Below are positions 8,771-16,854 of a stretch of DNA of 64,000 bases, in pieces; the stretch's first letter is position 1; each line of letters begins with the position of its first letter. A program made the position numbers and the translations under genes. The DNA comes from Sphingopyxis sp. YF1. Lineage in GTDB: Bacteria > Pseudomonadota > Alphaproteobacteria > Sphingomonadales > Sphingomonadaceae. Location: NCBI RefSeq assembly GCF_022701295.1, contig NZ_CP033204.1, positions 496,001 through 560,000 on the forward strand. Direction: 5' to 3'. The notes beneath the pieces are model-generated. The model made no database searches. It saw only the letters and a program-made list of their open reading frames with translations, and was not told where the DNA came from.

Positions 8771-9457
8771 TTACAGCTCGATCAGCCGGTCGGGCAGCTC
8801 GTTGGGATTGTCGTCGCCCTTCGGGAAATGCTGCGCGAGCACGACGCCCATCTGGCGCACCGCCTCGGCCATGCCCTCGCCGGGCTGACCCGCGCGGATG
8901 CGTTCGATCAGCGTCGCCATCGCGTCGCCCCACACGTCGGGTGCGACCTTGGCCGCGATCGCCTCGTCGGCGACGATGTCGGCGCGATGCTCCTTGAGGC
9001 TGACATAGAGGAGCACGCCGGTGCGCCCCAACGTCTTCGCCTCGGTGCCGACCTTGAACAGGTCGACCGCGCGCGCGCGGACGCGGCCCGCGAGGATCGC
9101 GCGCGGGGTGAGCCACAGCCGCAGCGGGCGCCACAGCAGGATCAGCCAGACGCCGATCCATTTGAGCACCCCGACCGCGATCACCGTGCCGAGCCACTGG
9201 TTCGCGGTCAGCTCGTGCCCCCAGCCGCCGGTGAACCGGTCGTAGAGGCCGCGGTAGAATTCGGGGAAGAGCGCGATCACCGACATGGCGATGAACGCGA
9301 TGACACTGGCCCAGACGAGCGCGACATCGTCATAATCGTTCGACTTCGCCGCGATGACGGTGACGATCTCGCCGCTGGTGTGGCGCTCGGCGTCCGCCAC
9401 CGCCGCCGTGACGATGTCGTGATCGGCCGGACTGACGTGGCTGACCTTGCGTGGCAT
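8771..9457 (-). CDS. TPM-domain membrane protein
   Basis: A 228-residue protein that begins MPRKVSHVSPADHDIVTAAV and contains the TPM-type start HTSGEIVTVIAAKSNDYDD, two membrane segments (WASVIAFIAMSVIALFP and WLGTVIAVGVLKWIGVWLIL), then a cytoplasmic TPM-like half with GVLLYVSLKEHRADIVAD and LIERIRAGQPGEGMAEAVRQ. ATG 9457 is used because AGGGGGA lies about 5 nt upstream; the longer in-frame Ala-rich extension is antisense-type sequence. It is the third gene of a LemA-TPM-TPM-TPM operon on the minus strand. The biochemical role of these proteins in bacteria is not settled. Confidence 0.85.
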   Translation of the reverse strand: MPRKVSHVSPADHDIVTAAVADAERHTSGEIVTVIAAKSNDYDDVALVWASVIAFIAMSVIALFPEFYRGLYDRFTGGWGHELTANQWLGTVIAVGVLKWIGVWLILLWRPLRLWLTPRAILAGRVRARAVDLFKVGTEAKTLGRTGVLLYVSLKEHRADIVADEAIAAKVAPDVWGDAMATLIERIRAGQPGEGMAEAVRQMGVVLAQHFPKGDDNPNELPDRLIEL

Positions 9458-9470
9458 GATATGTCCCCCT

Positions 9471-10283
9471 CTACCAGCCGCCCGACGCGCCGCCGCCGCC
9501 GAAGCTGCCGCCGCCGCCCGAAAAGCCCCCGAAGCCGCCGCCCCCGCCGCCCCAGCTGCCGCCGCCCCACGACGAGCCGCCGCCGCCGCCCCAGTCGTCA
9601 TGGTCGCCCCAGATGATGATCGGCGCGCCCCACGGGCTCGCCTTGCGCCGCTTCCGGCCGCGGCGGCCGAGGCCCGACAGGATCGGCAGCACGAAGAAGA
9701 AGAAAATGATGAAGCCGACGAAGATCAGCCCGCCGATGTCGCCGTCATTGGCGCGGTCGCGTTCCTCTGCCTCGATCTGCGCCGCGCGGGCGGCGGCTTC
9801 TTCGGGGGTAAGCTGAATCTGTTCGGCGATCGCGTTGACGCCTGCCTGAATACCGCCGGGCATGTCGCCTGCCTTGAACAGCGGTGTCACGGTGTCGCGG
9901 ATGATGCGCCCCGACATCGCGTCGGTCAGCACGGGTTCGAGTCCGTAGCCGACCGATATGTTCATCCGGCGTTCGTTCGGCGCGATCAAAAAGACGACGC
10001 CGTCGTCCTTTTCGGCGTCGCCGATTTTCCACTCGCGACCGAGCTTGTAGCCATAGTCGCCGATGTCGTTGCCTTCGAGGTCGGTCACCGTTGCAACCAC
10101 CAGCTGGTGCCCGGTCTTGGTCTGGAGCGCTTCGAGCTGCGCGTTGAGCGCGGCTTCCTCCGCGGGCGGAATGATGTCCGCCTGATCGACGACGCGGCCG
10201 GTCAGCTTGGGAAAGGTCTGCGCGGCGGCGGGAACGGCGAGCAGCGACAGGCCCATTGCCCAGCCGAGCAGGATCGCCCTCAC
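9471..10283 (-). CDS. TPM-domain secreted/membrane protein with Gly-rich tail
   Basis: A 270-residue protein with an N-terminal signal sequence (LLGWAMGLSLLAVPAAAQ), a TPM domain (LTGRVVDQADIIPPAEE, GHQLVVATVTDLEG, DDGVVFLIAPNERRMNI, VGYGLEPVLTD), one membrane segment (FVGFIIFFFFVLPIL) and a very glycine- and serine-rich tail ending GGGGASGGW. This layout is usual for YgcG-like proteins. The start is the GTG at 10283, which overlaps the preceding stop as GTGA. It is 13 nt before the next TPM gene. LemA and TPM proteins are often found together; function unknown. Confidence 0.87.
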   Translation of the reverse strand: MRAILLGWAMGLSLLAVPAAAQTFPKLTGRVVDQADIIPPAEEAALNAQLEALQTKTGHQLVVATVTDLEGNDIGDYGYKLGREWKIGDAEKDDGVVFLIAPNERRMNISVGYGLEPVLTDAMSGRIIRDTVTPLFKAGDMPGGIQAGVNAIAEQIQLTPEEAAARAAQIEAEERDRANDGDIGGLIFVGFIIFFFFVLPILSGLGRRGRKRRKASPWGAPIIIWGDHDDWGGGGGSSWGGGSWGGGGGGFGGFSGGGGSFGGGGASGGW

Positions 10284-10846
10284 GAGGCGTCGCCCGTCTG
10301 TGCGGCGATGGCCTCGATGCCGGTCGACAGGCCGCCGGCATAATCGCCTTTTTCGAAGTGCGGCGTCATCTGGTGGATGACCGCCAGCGCCTTGTCGTCG
10401 GTCAGCATCTTTTCCATTCCCAATCCCGTGGCGATGTTGAGTTCGCGCTCGTGCGGGGCGACCAGAATGACGATACCGTCGTCGTGGTCCTTGCGCCCGA
10501 TACGCCAGCGCTGGCCCAGGCAGGTCCCGCTGTTGTCGACACGCGCGCCGTTCAGGTCGGGGGTCGTCGCGACGACCATCTGGTGTCGTGTCCGGTCTTC
10601 GTATCGGGCAAGCCGTTCGGACAATCGCCTTTCCTCTTCGGGCTTCAAAATGTTCGCCGCATCGGTGACCCGTCCGCGCAAGTCCATCGCCGGCACGCCG
10701 TCGCAAAAGGCCGTTTCGGCGTCTGCGGTCGCCCCTTCGGCGGCCCCGAACAGCCCCCCGGATTCGGCCGGGACAGCCGGAGCCTCCTTGCAGCCGCCCG
10801 CGACCAGCAGGATCGCGAGCGGACCGGCAAGGATCGCGCGGTGCAC
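10280..10846 (-). CDS. TPM-domain lipoprotein
   Basis: A 188-residue predicted lipoprotein with lipobox VAGGC (Cys19) and a TPM domain (LRGRVTDAANILKPEEE, RHQMVVATTPDLNG, DDGIVILVAPHERELNI, TGLGMEKMLTDDKAL). It lies directly after lemA (2 nt between stop and start region) and overlaps the next TPM gene by 4 nt, so the three are coupled. It differs from its neighbour in lacking the membrane segment and Gly-rich tail. An extracytoplasmic location on a lipid anchor is inferred. Confidence 0.87.
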   Translation of the reverse strand: MHRAILAGPLAILLVAGGCKEAPAVPAESGGLFGAAEGATADAETAFCDGVPAMDLRGRVTDAANILKPEEERRLSERLARYEDRTRHQMVVATTPDLNGARVDNSGTCLGQRWRIGRKDHDDGIVILVAPHERELNIATGLGMEKMLTDDKALAVIHQMTPHFEKGDYAGGLSTGIEAIAAQTGDAS

Positions 10847-10848
10847 GC

Positions 10849-11451
10849 CTACTTTCCGAAATCGACCTTCGGCGCGACGTTCGCGTTGGGCGTGACCGCC
10901 TTGTACGGCGTCATTTCCTTTGCACCGTGGACGATCTTGGCGCCGATGATGTCGGGGAAGGTGCGGATCGTCGTGTTATAGTCCTGCACCGCGGCGTTAT
11001 AATCCTGGATCGTCACGTTGATCCGGTTCTCGGTGCCTTCGAGCTGGGTCATCAGGTCGGCGAAGCGCGCCTGGCTCTTGAGGTCGGGATATTGTTCGAC
11101 GGTGACGAGCAGCCGACCGAGCGCGCTCGACACATTGCCCTGCGCCTGCTGGAAGGCCTGCACCTTCGCCGGGTCCTCGAGGTCGGCGGGATCGAGCTTT
11201 ACCTGCGTTGCCGACGCGCGCGCCTGGATCACGCCTTCGAGCGTCGATTGTTCGATATTGGCCGCGCCCTTGGCGGTTTCGACGAGGTTGGGGATCAGGT
11301 CGGCGCGGCGTTGATAGGCGGCCTCGACATTCGCCCATTTCGCCTTTGCCGCCTCTTCCTTGGTGGGCACGCTGTTGATGCCGCACGCGGACAGGCTCAT
11401 CGCGGCGACGGGCAGGATCAACCAGCGGGCGGAACGATAGGTCATGGTCAT
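10849..11451 (-). CDS. lemA: LemA family lipoprotein
   Basis: A 200-residue LemA protein, a helical envelope protein of unknown function. It has a lipobox LSAC (Cys23) and the conserved helices YQRRADLIPNLVETAKG, VEQYPDLKSQARFADLM and EGTENRINVTIQDYNAAVQDY. Of two ATGs 6 nt apart, 11451 is chosen because GGAGGGA lies 5 nt upstream. It is the promoter-proximal gene of the LemA-TPM operon. Confidence 0.93.
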   Translation of the reverse strand: MTMTYRSARWLILPVAAMSLSACGINSVPTKEEAAKAKWANVEAAYQRRADLIPNLVETAKGAANIEQSTLEGVIQARASATQVKLDPADLEDPAKVQAFQQAQGNVSSALGRLLVTVEQYPDLKSQARFADLMTQLEGTENRINVTIQDYNAAVQDYNTTIRTFPDIIGAKIVHGAKEMTPYKAVTPNANVAPKVDFGK

Positions 11452-11568
11452 CAAGCTCCCTCCGGCGGCGTTTTGCCGCAACAACACACATAATAGGATG
11501 CCGCTTGCCTTTGCGCAATCGTCGCGGCACTTTGGCGCCATAACGCCAACCATCCGGGGAGCAGCAAG

Positions 11569-11985
11569 ATGTTGGGTGAATTCAGGGAATTTATCGCGCG
11601 CGGCAATGTCATCGACCTTGCGGTCGGTGTCATCATCGGCGGCGCCTTCGCGACGATCACGGGCTCGCTGACCGAGGATCTGATCATGCCGCTCGTCGGC
11701 TGGATCTTTGGCGGGGTCGATTTTTCGAGCAAGTTCATCCTCCTCGGCAGCGTGCCCGACGGCATTGCCGCGACCGATTATGCGGCGCTCAAGAAGGCGG
11801 GGGTCGCGATGATCGGATACGGCGCCTTCATCACCGCGGTGATCAATTTCCTGATCCTGGCGTGGATCATCTTCCTGCTGGTCAAGACGGTGAACAAGGT
11901 GGTGCGCAAGGCGCCCGACGCACCCGCCGGCCCCACCGAGGTCGATATCCTCACCGAAATTCGCGACGAATTGCGCAAGAAATAG
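11569..11985 (+). CDS. mscL: Large-conductance mechanosensitive channel MscL
   Basis: A 138-residue MscL, which opens under membrane tension to release solutes on hypo-osmotic shock. The conserved N-terminal amphipathic helix and first transmembrane segment (FREFIARGNVIDLAVGVIIG) and the second segment (YGAFITAVINFLILAWIIF) are present, with a charged C-terminal helix DILTEIRDELRKK. Length is usual for the family. It is divergent from lemA and followed by a strong terminator hairpin. Confidence 0.97.
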   Translation: MLGEFREFIARGNVIDLAVGVIIGGAFATITGSLTEDLIMPLVGWIFGGVDFSSKFILLGSVPDGIAATDYAALKKAGVAMIGYGAFITAVINFLILAWIIFLLVKTVNKVVRKAPDAPAGPTEVDILTEIRDELRKK

Positions 11986-12037
11986 CGCGTTTCCGGCGCC
12001 CGCCGCCGCAAGGCGGTGCCGTAGTCGCGACAAAAGG

Positions 12038-12075
12038 CCCGCCTGCGCTCTTCCCAAGCGCGGGCGGGTTTCCTA
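12038..12075 (+). terminator. Rho-independent terminator after mscL
   Basis: The stem CCCGCCTGCGCT / AGCGCGGGCGGG with a 7-nt loop is followed by tttcctat. It lies 52 nt after the mscL stop and directly before ssrA. The tatatg at its end could serve as part of the ssrA promoter, but no clear -35 is seen. Confidence 0.8.
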
Positions 12076-12100
12076 TATGGGTCTTGCCGGTTTCGGCCGG

Positions 12101-12355
12101 CTATGAGGATAAATGGTGTCGTGGAATAGACACAGCGGACCCGGGGGCAGTACCCGGCGGCTCCACCACGAACCCGCGCCCTTTCAAACGGGTGCGCGGG
12201 TTTCTGACGGGGCCGAACCAGGATCGACGTGTGTTCAAAGACGATGTTTTCTTCCGGGCTGAGTAACCCGTTCAAGGCTCAAACCTACAAGTGCTAACGA
12301 TAACGAAGCACTCGCTCTGGCTGCGTAACCGATAAGCCTCACGGCGTAAGGTTAT
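12101..12355 (+). ncRNA. ssrA: Transfer-messenger RNA, circularly permuted two-piece form
   Basis: tmRNA frees stalled ribosomes and tags the peptide for proteolysis. The order is permuted: the acceptor piece comes first and ends GGCUCC-ACCA at 12168, with a T-arm ccggg-ggcagta-cccgg at 12141-12156. A processed spacer follows (12169-12208, hairpin aacccgcgccc/gggtgcgcgggtt). The coding piece starts GGGGCCG at 12209. GGGGCC pairs with GGCUCC to rebuild the acceptor stem. The tag frame 12293-12328 encodes ANDNEALALAA then TAA. The outer ends, about 12101 and 12355, are estimates. Two-piece tmRNA is typical of alphaproteobacteria. Confidence 0.95.
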
Positions 12356-12367
12356 TCAAATAGAACG

Positions 12368-12384
12368 CGGTTCGGACCGAACCG
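12368..12384. terminator. Possible terminator or processing hairpin after ssrA
   Basis: CGGTTCG-gac-CGAACCG is a perfect 7-bp stem just after the tmRNA coding piece. There is no T-run, so termination is uncertain. A 15-nt direct repeat ccgggcaacagaatcg follows at 12382-12397 and again at 12420-12435. Confidence 0.4.
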
Positions 12385-12455
12385 GGCAACAGAATCGGAT
12401 ACCAGCGGCTGGGGACGAGCCGGGCAACAGAATCGTCCCACCCTTTCCGATATCG

Positions 12456-13292
12456 TCAGAATGCAACGCCCGGCCGGAGAATGAGCTGGAAGGCGCCGAG
12501 CAGCGCGAGCAGCGCCGCGACCGGCGCCGCGAGCGCCGGAGCGGCGACCGGTGCCGCGGGTGCACGGCGAAGCGCCGCGAGCCCGAGCGTCAGCCACCCC
12601 AGCCCGACGATGTGTACGACGAGCGGGATCAGCACGACCTCGACCGGCTCGCGCGGGATGCGGAAGGGGATGATCAGGATCACCGCCAGCATCAGCACCC
12701 CGAGCAGATGCCGTGCCGTCGGGCGATCGCCGCCGCCGAGCGGATAGCGCCGCGCCAGCGCGCGTCCCGCGACCGTCATCGCGGCGACCGCGAGCAGGAG
12801 CAGCGCCGCCTTCGCCACCGGCCCGGCGCCGAGCCAGGCGAGCGCGCGGCCGACATCGTTGCCCGCGATCAGGCTGCCCACCGCGCATTGGCTCAGCGAC
12901 TGGAACAGGCCCTGAAACGCCATCCAGAAGGCGAAGAGCCGCCATGCCGGCCGCTGCGGAGCGATCCGTCCGGCGAGCCACAGGAAGGCCAGCCCGCTGA
13001 CCAGCGTCGCGGCCGCGCCGCCGCCTTGCAGCAGTTCGGCAACGGGCGCGTCGCCGGTCCAGTCATGATCGTTGTGATAGAGGATCGGGGCGAGCCCCGG
13101 CACCAGCGCCTTGGGCAGGACCAGTCCCAGTTCCTGGATGAAGAAGGTCAGGCTGAAGGCGAGCGCGCAGAGGGTGGTCGAGACGGCCAGATGGCGCGCA
13201 TCGATGGCCGCCGGGCCGGGGCGCAGCCGCAGCAGGCCGGCGAGCCACGGCAACAGGCCGAGCGCCGCGACCAGCCCGAACAGGATCGTCAT
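12456..13292 (-). CDS. Polytopic membrane protein coupled to the DUF2339 protein
   Basis: A 278-residue membrane protein with about eight hydrophobic segments (for example ILFGLVAALGLLPWLAGLL, TLCALAFSLTFFIQELGLVL, ALLLLAVAAMTVAG and HLLGVLMLAVILIIPF). No catalytic motif is recognised. Its ATG at 13292 overlaps the TGA of the upstream DUF2339 gene (ATGA), so the two are translationally coupled and probably act together in the membrane. The protein ends with a long Ala-rich hydrophobic stretch. Function unknown. Confidence 0.75.
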   Translation of the reverse strand: MTILFGLVAALGLLPWLAGLLRLRPGPAAIDARHLAVSTTLCALAFSLTFFIQELGLVLPKALVPGLAPILYHNDHDWTGDAPVAELLQGGGAAATLVSGLAFLWLAGRIAPQRPAWRLFAFWMAFQGLFQSLSQCAVGSLIAGNDVGRALAWLGAGPVAKAALLLLAVAAMTVAGRALARRYPLGGGDRPTARHLLGVLMLAVILIIPFRIPREPVEVVLIPLVVHIVGLGWLTLGLAALRRAPAAPVAAPALAAPVAALLALLGAFQLILRPGVAF

Positions 13293-16200
13293 GCCGCTAC
13301 CGTTTCGTCTTCCGCCGGCGGCCGCGCGAGCTGGCGGCTGTAGAGCCAGCCGATCCCGATCAGGCTGAAGCCGAGCACGACGAACGAGCCGATGCGCAGC
13401 AGCCCTTCGAGCCCCGAGGCGTCGAACAGGAAGACCTTGCCGACCGCACCGAGCATCAGGATCAGCGAGGCGATGCGCCAGTCGTGCCGCCCGGTGCGGA
13501 TGCCCCACAGCAGATAGCCGGCCGCGAGCGCGAGGATCAGGATCGAGCGCAGGATATTCTCGCTCGCGGTGACGCCGGGCGCGACGAGCAGGCTGCCGTG
13601 GAACAGCTGGCGCAATGTCGCCCAGGCAAGACCCGCGACGAGCAGCATCGCGGCGATCTGCACCGCCCGGTCGAGGAGCGGCGGCGCAGCGGGGAAGAGC
13701 CGTCGGGTCAGGATCAGGCCGAGCAACGGCAGCAGGAAGAGCGGGAGCAGCCAGTTGGCGAGCGGCAGCGCGCCGACCGCCTGTGGCGCCCACAGCGGGT
13801 TGTGGAGGATCAGCCCGTACCAGATCGCGTGCGCGGTGCCGGCAAGGACGAGTGCGCGTGCGAGGCTGGTAAAACCCCGTCGCATCGCGACCGCGCCACC
13901 GCCGACCAGCAGCGCTTCCCACACGAGCCGCTGCGGGGTGCCGGTGGCGATGAAATCGCTGCCGAACGCCGCGGCGAAGCCGAGCCGGTAGAGGCCGTGC
14001 AGCGCGATCCCGCCGACGATGCCGGCGACGGCGAACCCCGCGAGCAGCAGCCAGCGCGGCAGGCGCTCGCGCAGCAGCCAGAGCGGCGCGGCGAACAGCG
14101 CCGCGGGGACAAGCAGGCGCAGGATCAACGGATCGGCGGCGAGGCCAGGAAGGTCGAACTGCGTCGGCCAGCCGCCGAGCGACAGCCCGGCCTTAGTGCC
14201 CCACAGCCCGACGGGCAGCAGCGCCCAGGCGAGGGTGAGCGCGGCAAAGCTCGCCGCGGCGGCGTCGACGCGCGCAAGATCGATCCGCCGCGCCGCGAGC
14301 AGCGCCGCCGCGCCGCCGATCGCGGGAACGAGCATCAGCCAGCCGCCGGGAACGAATTGCGCCAGCGCGCCATAGCCGAGCAGCGCCGCCGCGACCTGCC
14401 CGATGCGGCGGATCGGCGGTTGCTGCGCGAAGAGGGCATAGAGCAGCGCGGCGAGCGCGAGCCCGGCCCAGCGCAGGAACGCGGTCGCATCGACCGCGGC
14501 ATCGCTGCCGAAGAGCCGGCTCCACTGCGCGAACGGATCGGGGCCGGTCGCCGCGAGCAGGATCACCGCGGCGGGTACGAACGCCAGCGACAGCCATTCG
14601 ACGGGCTGGGCGCCGCGCTGCCGGCCGATCCCGAACAGTCCCGCCGCCACCACGCCCATGGCGAGCGGCAGGCTCCAGCCGGGAACGAATTGCGCGAGCG
14701 TGCCGTAGGCAAGGCCGCCGGCGATCGCCAGCGCGGCAAAACGCAGCAGGCGATGGTTGGCCCTTGCCGCGAACAGGCCGAGCAGCGCGGTGAGCCCGGC
14801 CCAGCGCATCAGCGCCTGCGCCGCGAAGCCGTCCTCGACGCCGACCATCAGCCGCGGCAGCTCGACCAGCGCGAGCGGGGTGGCGATCAGCGCGAGCAGC
14901 GCCGCGCCGACGAAGCCCGCCGCGACCGGTTCGATGCGCGGGTCCTGCGCCGCCTTGCCGAAGAAGAGCAGCGCCGCCGCGACGCCGCCGATCGCCAGCG
15001 GTGCGGTCCAGTGCGGCAGCAGCAAGAGCGCGGCGAGCGCGACGAGCAGCCCCGCCGTCGTCGTCAGCCACGCGAAGCGGCTGTCGGCGGTGCGCGTGTC
15101 GTTTCGCCACCCCAGCGCGATGCCCGCGCCGGCCAGCAGCGCCGCACCGAGCGCGACGAGCGCGAGCCCGTGGTCATCGATGCTCCAGAAATGCCATTTG
15201 ACCAGCGGCGCGGCCGCCAGCGCGATCGCGCAGAGTTCGAGCGTGCGGCGCAGCGCCATCGGCGGAGTCCAGAGCCGCGCGAGCAGCGGCAGCGCGTGGA
15301 TCGCGGCGAGCGACAGGCCGACGAGCGCGAACCAGCCCGGCGTCGGGTCGGGCCAGGCGCCGAGCAACAGTATCGACAGCGCGAGGCTGATCGAGGGAAC
15401 GATCGCGAAATCCTTCTCGCGCCACGCGAGCCATTGGCCCGCCGCCGCGAGCAAAGCGAACAGTCCCCAGTGGAGCGGCGCGAACCCGCCATAACCGACG
15501 AGCAGCGCGAGCTGCAGCGCGCCGACGATCGCCGATCCCGCGCGCAGCATCGCGCCGCGCGGTCCGTCGAAGGCGATCATCGGCAGCGCGAGTGCGAGCA
15601 ACAGGACATAGCCGCCGATCGACAGCGAACCGATCGTGTCGAGCGCGCGCGCCGCGAGCAGCATCCACACGCTCCAGCCGATCCCCCCGACGAGCGCGGC
15701 GAGCGCGAGCCACGGCCAGCGCTTCATCCGCGCGACCCCGGTGAGCCCGGCTATGGTGAGGCCGAGATAGACGGCGAGCAACGGCACATTGGGTTCGATC
15801 GCGCCGACCAGCGCGGGTGCGGCGAGGCCGCCGGCGAGCCCGAGCAAGGCGCTCGGCGGGCCGAAGCGCAGCGACAGGCCGAGCGCCCCCGCGGTGACGA
15901 TCGCGAGCCCGACGAACGCTGTCAGCGGTCCGATCAGGGCATAGACGTTCGCCGCGACGAGGATCGCGGCATAGAGGGTGGCGATACCCGCGCCCGACAG
16001 CGCCTGCGGCACACGCAGGTCGCGGACCTTGTCCTCGTTGCGCCAGGCATATTCGGCGCCGCCGATCAGCCCGAGCCCGAAGAGGATGCCGGCGACGACC
16101 TGAACCCCCGGGGTAAAGACGCGCGCGAAGAAACCCGCGTCGATCGCGTAGCGAACGATCAGCACGCCAGCGATCGCGAGGGTGATGCCTCCGGCCCAGA

Positions 16201-16780
16201 TCGGCAGCGTCTTGCCGAACAGGTTTTCGAAGCGCGATGCCAGGCTTGGAGCCGGTTCGCGGGGCGGTGGCGGCGAGGCGGAGGCCGGGCGGGGCGGGGC
16301 AGGCGTTGCGGTCTTCGCGGCGACCGCGGGCGCCGGCGCCGCGGCGTCCGCAGGTTTGTCGGCGACCGCTTTCTCTTCGGCGGGGGCGTCGCGTGACACG
16401 GACGGCAGCGGCGCGCTCGCGGCGGCGGCGCGAGCCGGAACCGCCTCGGCGCTATCCTGCGCCGGCGGCGTTTCGCCGGGGGGCGGGGTTGCGGCTTTGG
16501 GTTTCCAGCGGTCGAGCGTTTCGGGGGCGGGGGGCGTCCAGGCAACCGGGCGTGCGGAAGGCGCCGGACGCGCTGCGTCGATCGGCGCCGCCGCTGCCGC
16601 GCGCGCCTGTTCGGGCGTTTCTCCGTCTTTGGGAGGCAGCAATCCGGCGGCGCGCTGCAAGGCGCCGATCCGCTTCGCCGCCTCGGCGAGCGTCGCTTCC
16701 GCGCGCTTCAGCCGGCCGCGCGTGTCCATCAGGAGGACGAAGAGAATGACAATCGCGAGAAAAGCGAAAAAACCGGCCAA
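13289..16780 (-). CDS. DUF2339 domain polytopic membrane protein
   Basis: A 1163-residue protein: one N-terminal membrane segment (FFAFLAIVILFVLLMDTRG), a coiled-coil-prone stretch (RLKRAEATLAEAAKRIGALQ), a Pro/Ala-rich linker to about residue 185, then some 25 or more closely packed hydrophobic segments starting at NLFGKTLPIWAGGITLAIAG. This is the DUF2339 layout. Conserved-looking pieces include GGAEYAWRNEDK and the C-terminal KVFLFDASGLEGLLRIGSF. Its stop overlaps the next gene. DUF2339 proteins have no agreed function; a role in the cell envelope is inferred only from topology. Confidence 0.88.
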   Translation of the reverse strand: MAGFFAFLAIVILFVLLMDTRGRLKRAEATLAEAAKRIGALQRAAGLLPPKDGETPEQARAAAAAPIDAARPAPSARPVAWTPPAPETLDRWKPKAATPPPGETPPAQDSAEAVPARAAAASAPLPSVSRDAPAEEKAVADKPADAAAPAPAVAAKTATPAPPRPASASPPPPREPAPSLASRFENLFGKTLPIWAGGITLAIAGVLIVRYAIDAGFFARVFTPGVQVVAGILFGLGLIGGAEYAWRNEDKVRDLRVPQALSGAGIATLYAAILVAANVYALIGPLTAFVGLAIVTAGALGLSLRFGPPSALLGLAGGLAAPALVGAIEPNVPLLAVYLGLTIAGLTGVARMKRWPWLALAALVGGIGWSVWMLLAARALDTIGSLSIGGYVLLLALALPMIAFDGPRGAMLRAGSAIVGALQLALLVGYGGFAPLHWGLFALLAAAGQWLAWREKDFAIVPSISLALSILLLGAWPDPTPGWFALVGLSLAAIHALPLLARLWTPPMALRRTLELCAIALAAAPLVKWHFWSIDDHGLALVALGAALLAGAGIALGWRNDTRTADSRFAWLTTTAGLLVALAALLLLPHWTAPLAIGGVAAALLFFGKAAQDPRIEPVAAGFVGAALLALIATPLALVELPRLMVGVEDGFAAQALMRWAGLTALLGLFAARANHRLLRFAALAIAGGLAYGTLAQFVPGWSLPLAMGVVAAGLFGIGRQRGAQPVEWLSLAFVPAAVILLAATGPDPFAQWSRLFGSDAAVDATAFLRWAGLALAALLYALFAQQPPIRRIGQVAAALLGYGALAQFVPGGWLMLVPAIGGAAALLAARRIDLARVDAAAASFAALTLAWALLPVGLWGTKAGLSLGGWPTQFDLPGLAADPLILRLLVPAALFAAPLWLLRERLPRWLLLAGFAVAGIVGGIALHGLYRLGFAAAFGSDFIATGTPQRLVWEALLVGGGAVAMRRGFTSLARALVLAGTAHAIWYGLILHNPLWAPQAVGALPLANWLLPLFLLPLLGLILTRRLFPAAPPLLDRAVQIAAMLLVAGLAWATLRQLFHGSLLVAPGVTASENILRSILILALAAGYLLWGIRTGRHDWRIASLILMLGAVGKVFLFDASGLEGLLRIGSFVVLGFSLIGIGWLYSRQLARPPAEDETVAA

Positions 16781-16854
16781 AGCGATCCCCTAAACTCGTG
16801 CCATCCTAACAGCGGGCGGCGCGAAGTCGACCAACATGTTGAATCGATGGCTGC

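Noticed and set aside
12101..12435. Prophage or genomic island inserted at ssrA
   Set aside because: No integrase, phage gene or composition change lies next to ssrA; the downstream direct repeat is only 38 bp apart.
13484..16396. 970-codon plus-strand frame opposite DUF2339
   Set aside because: Product is an Arg/Glu/Gln/Ala string typical of antisense of a hydrophobic gene; no ribosome-binding site or family.
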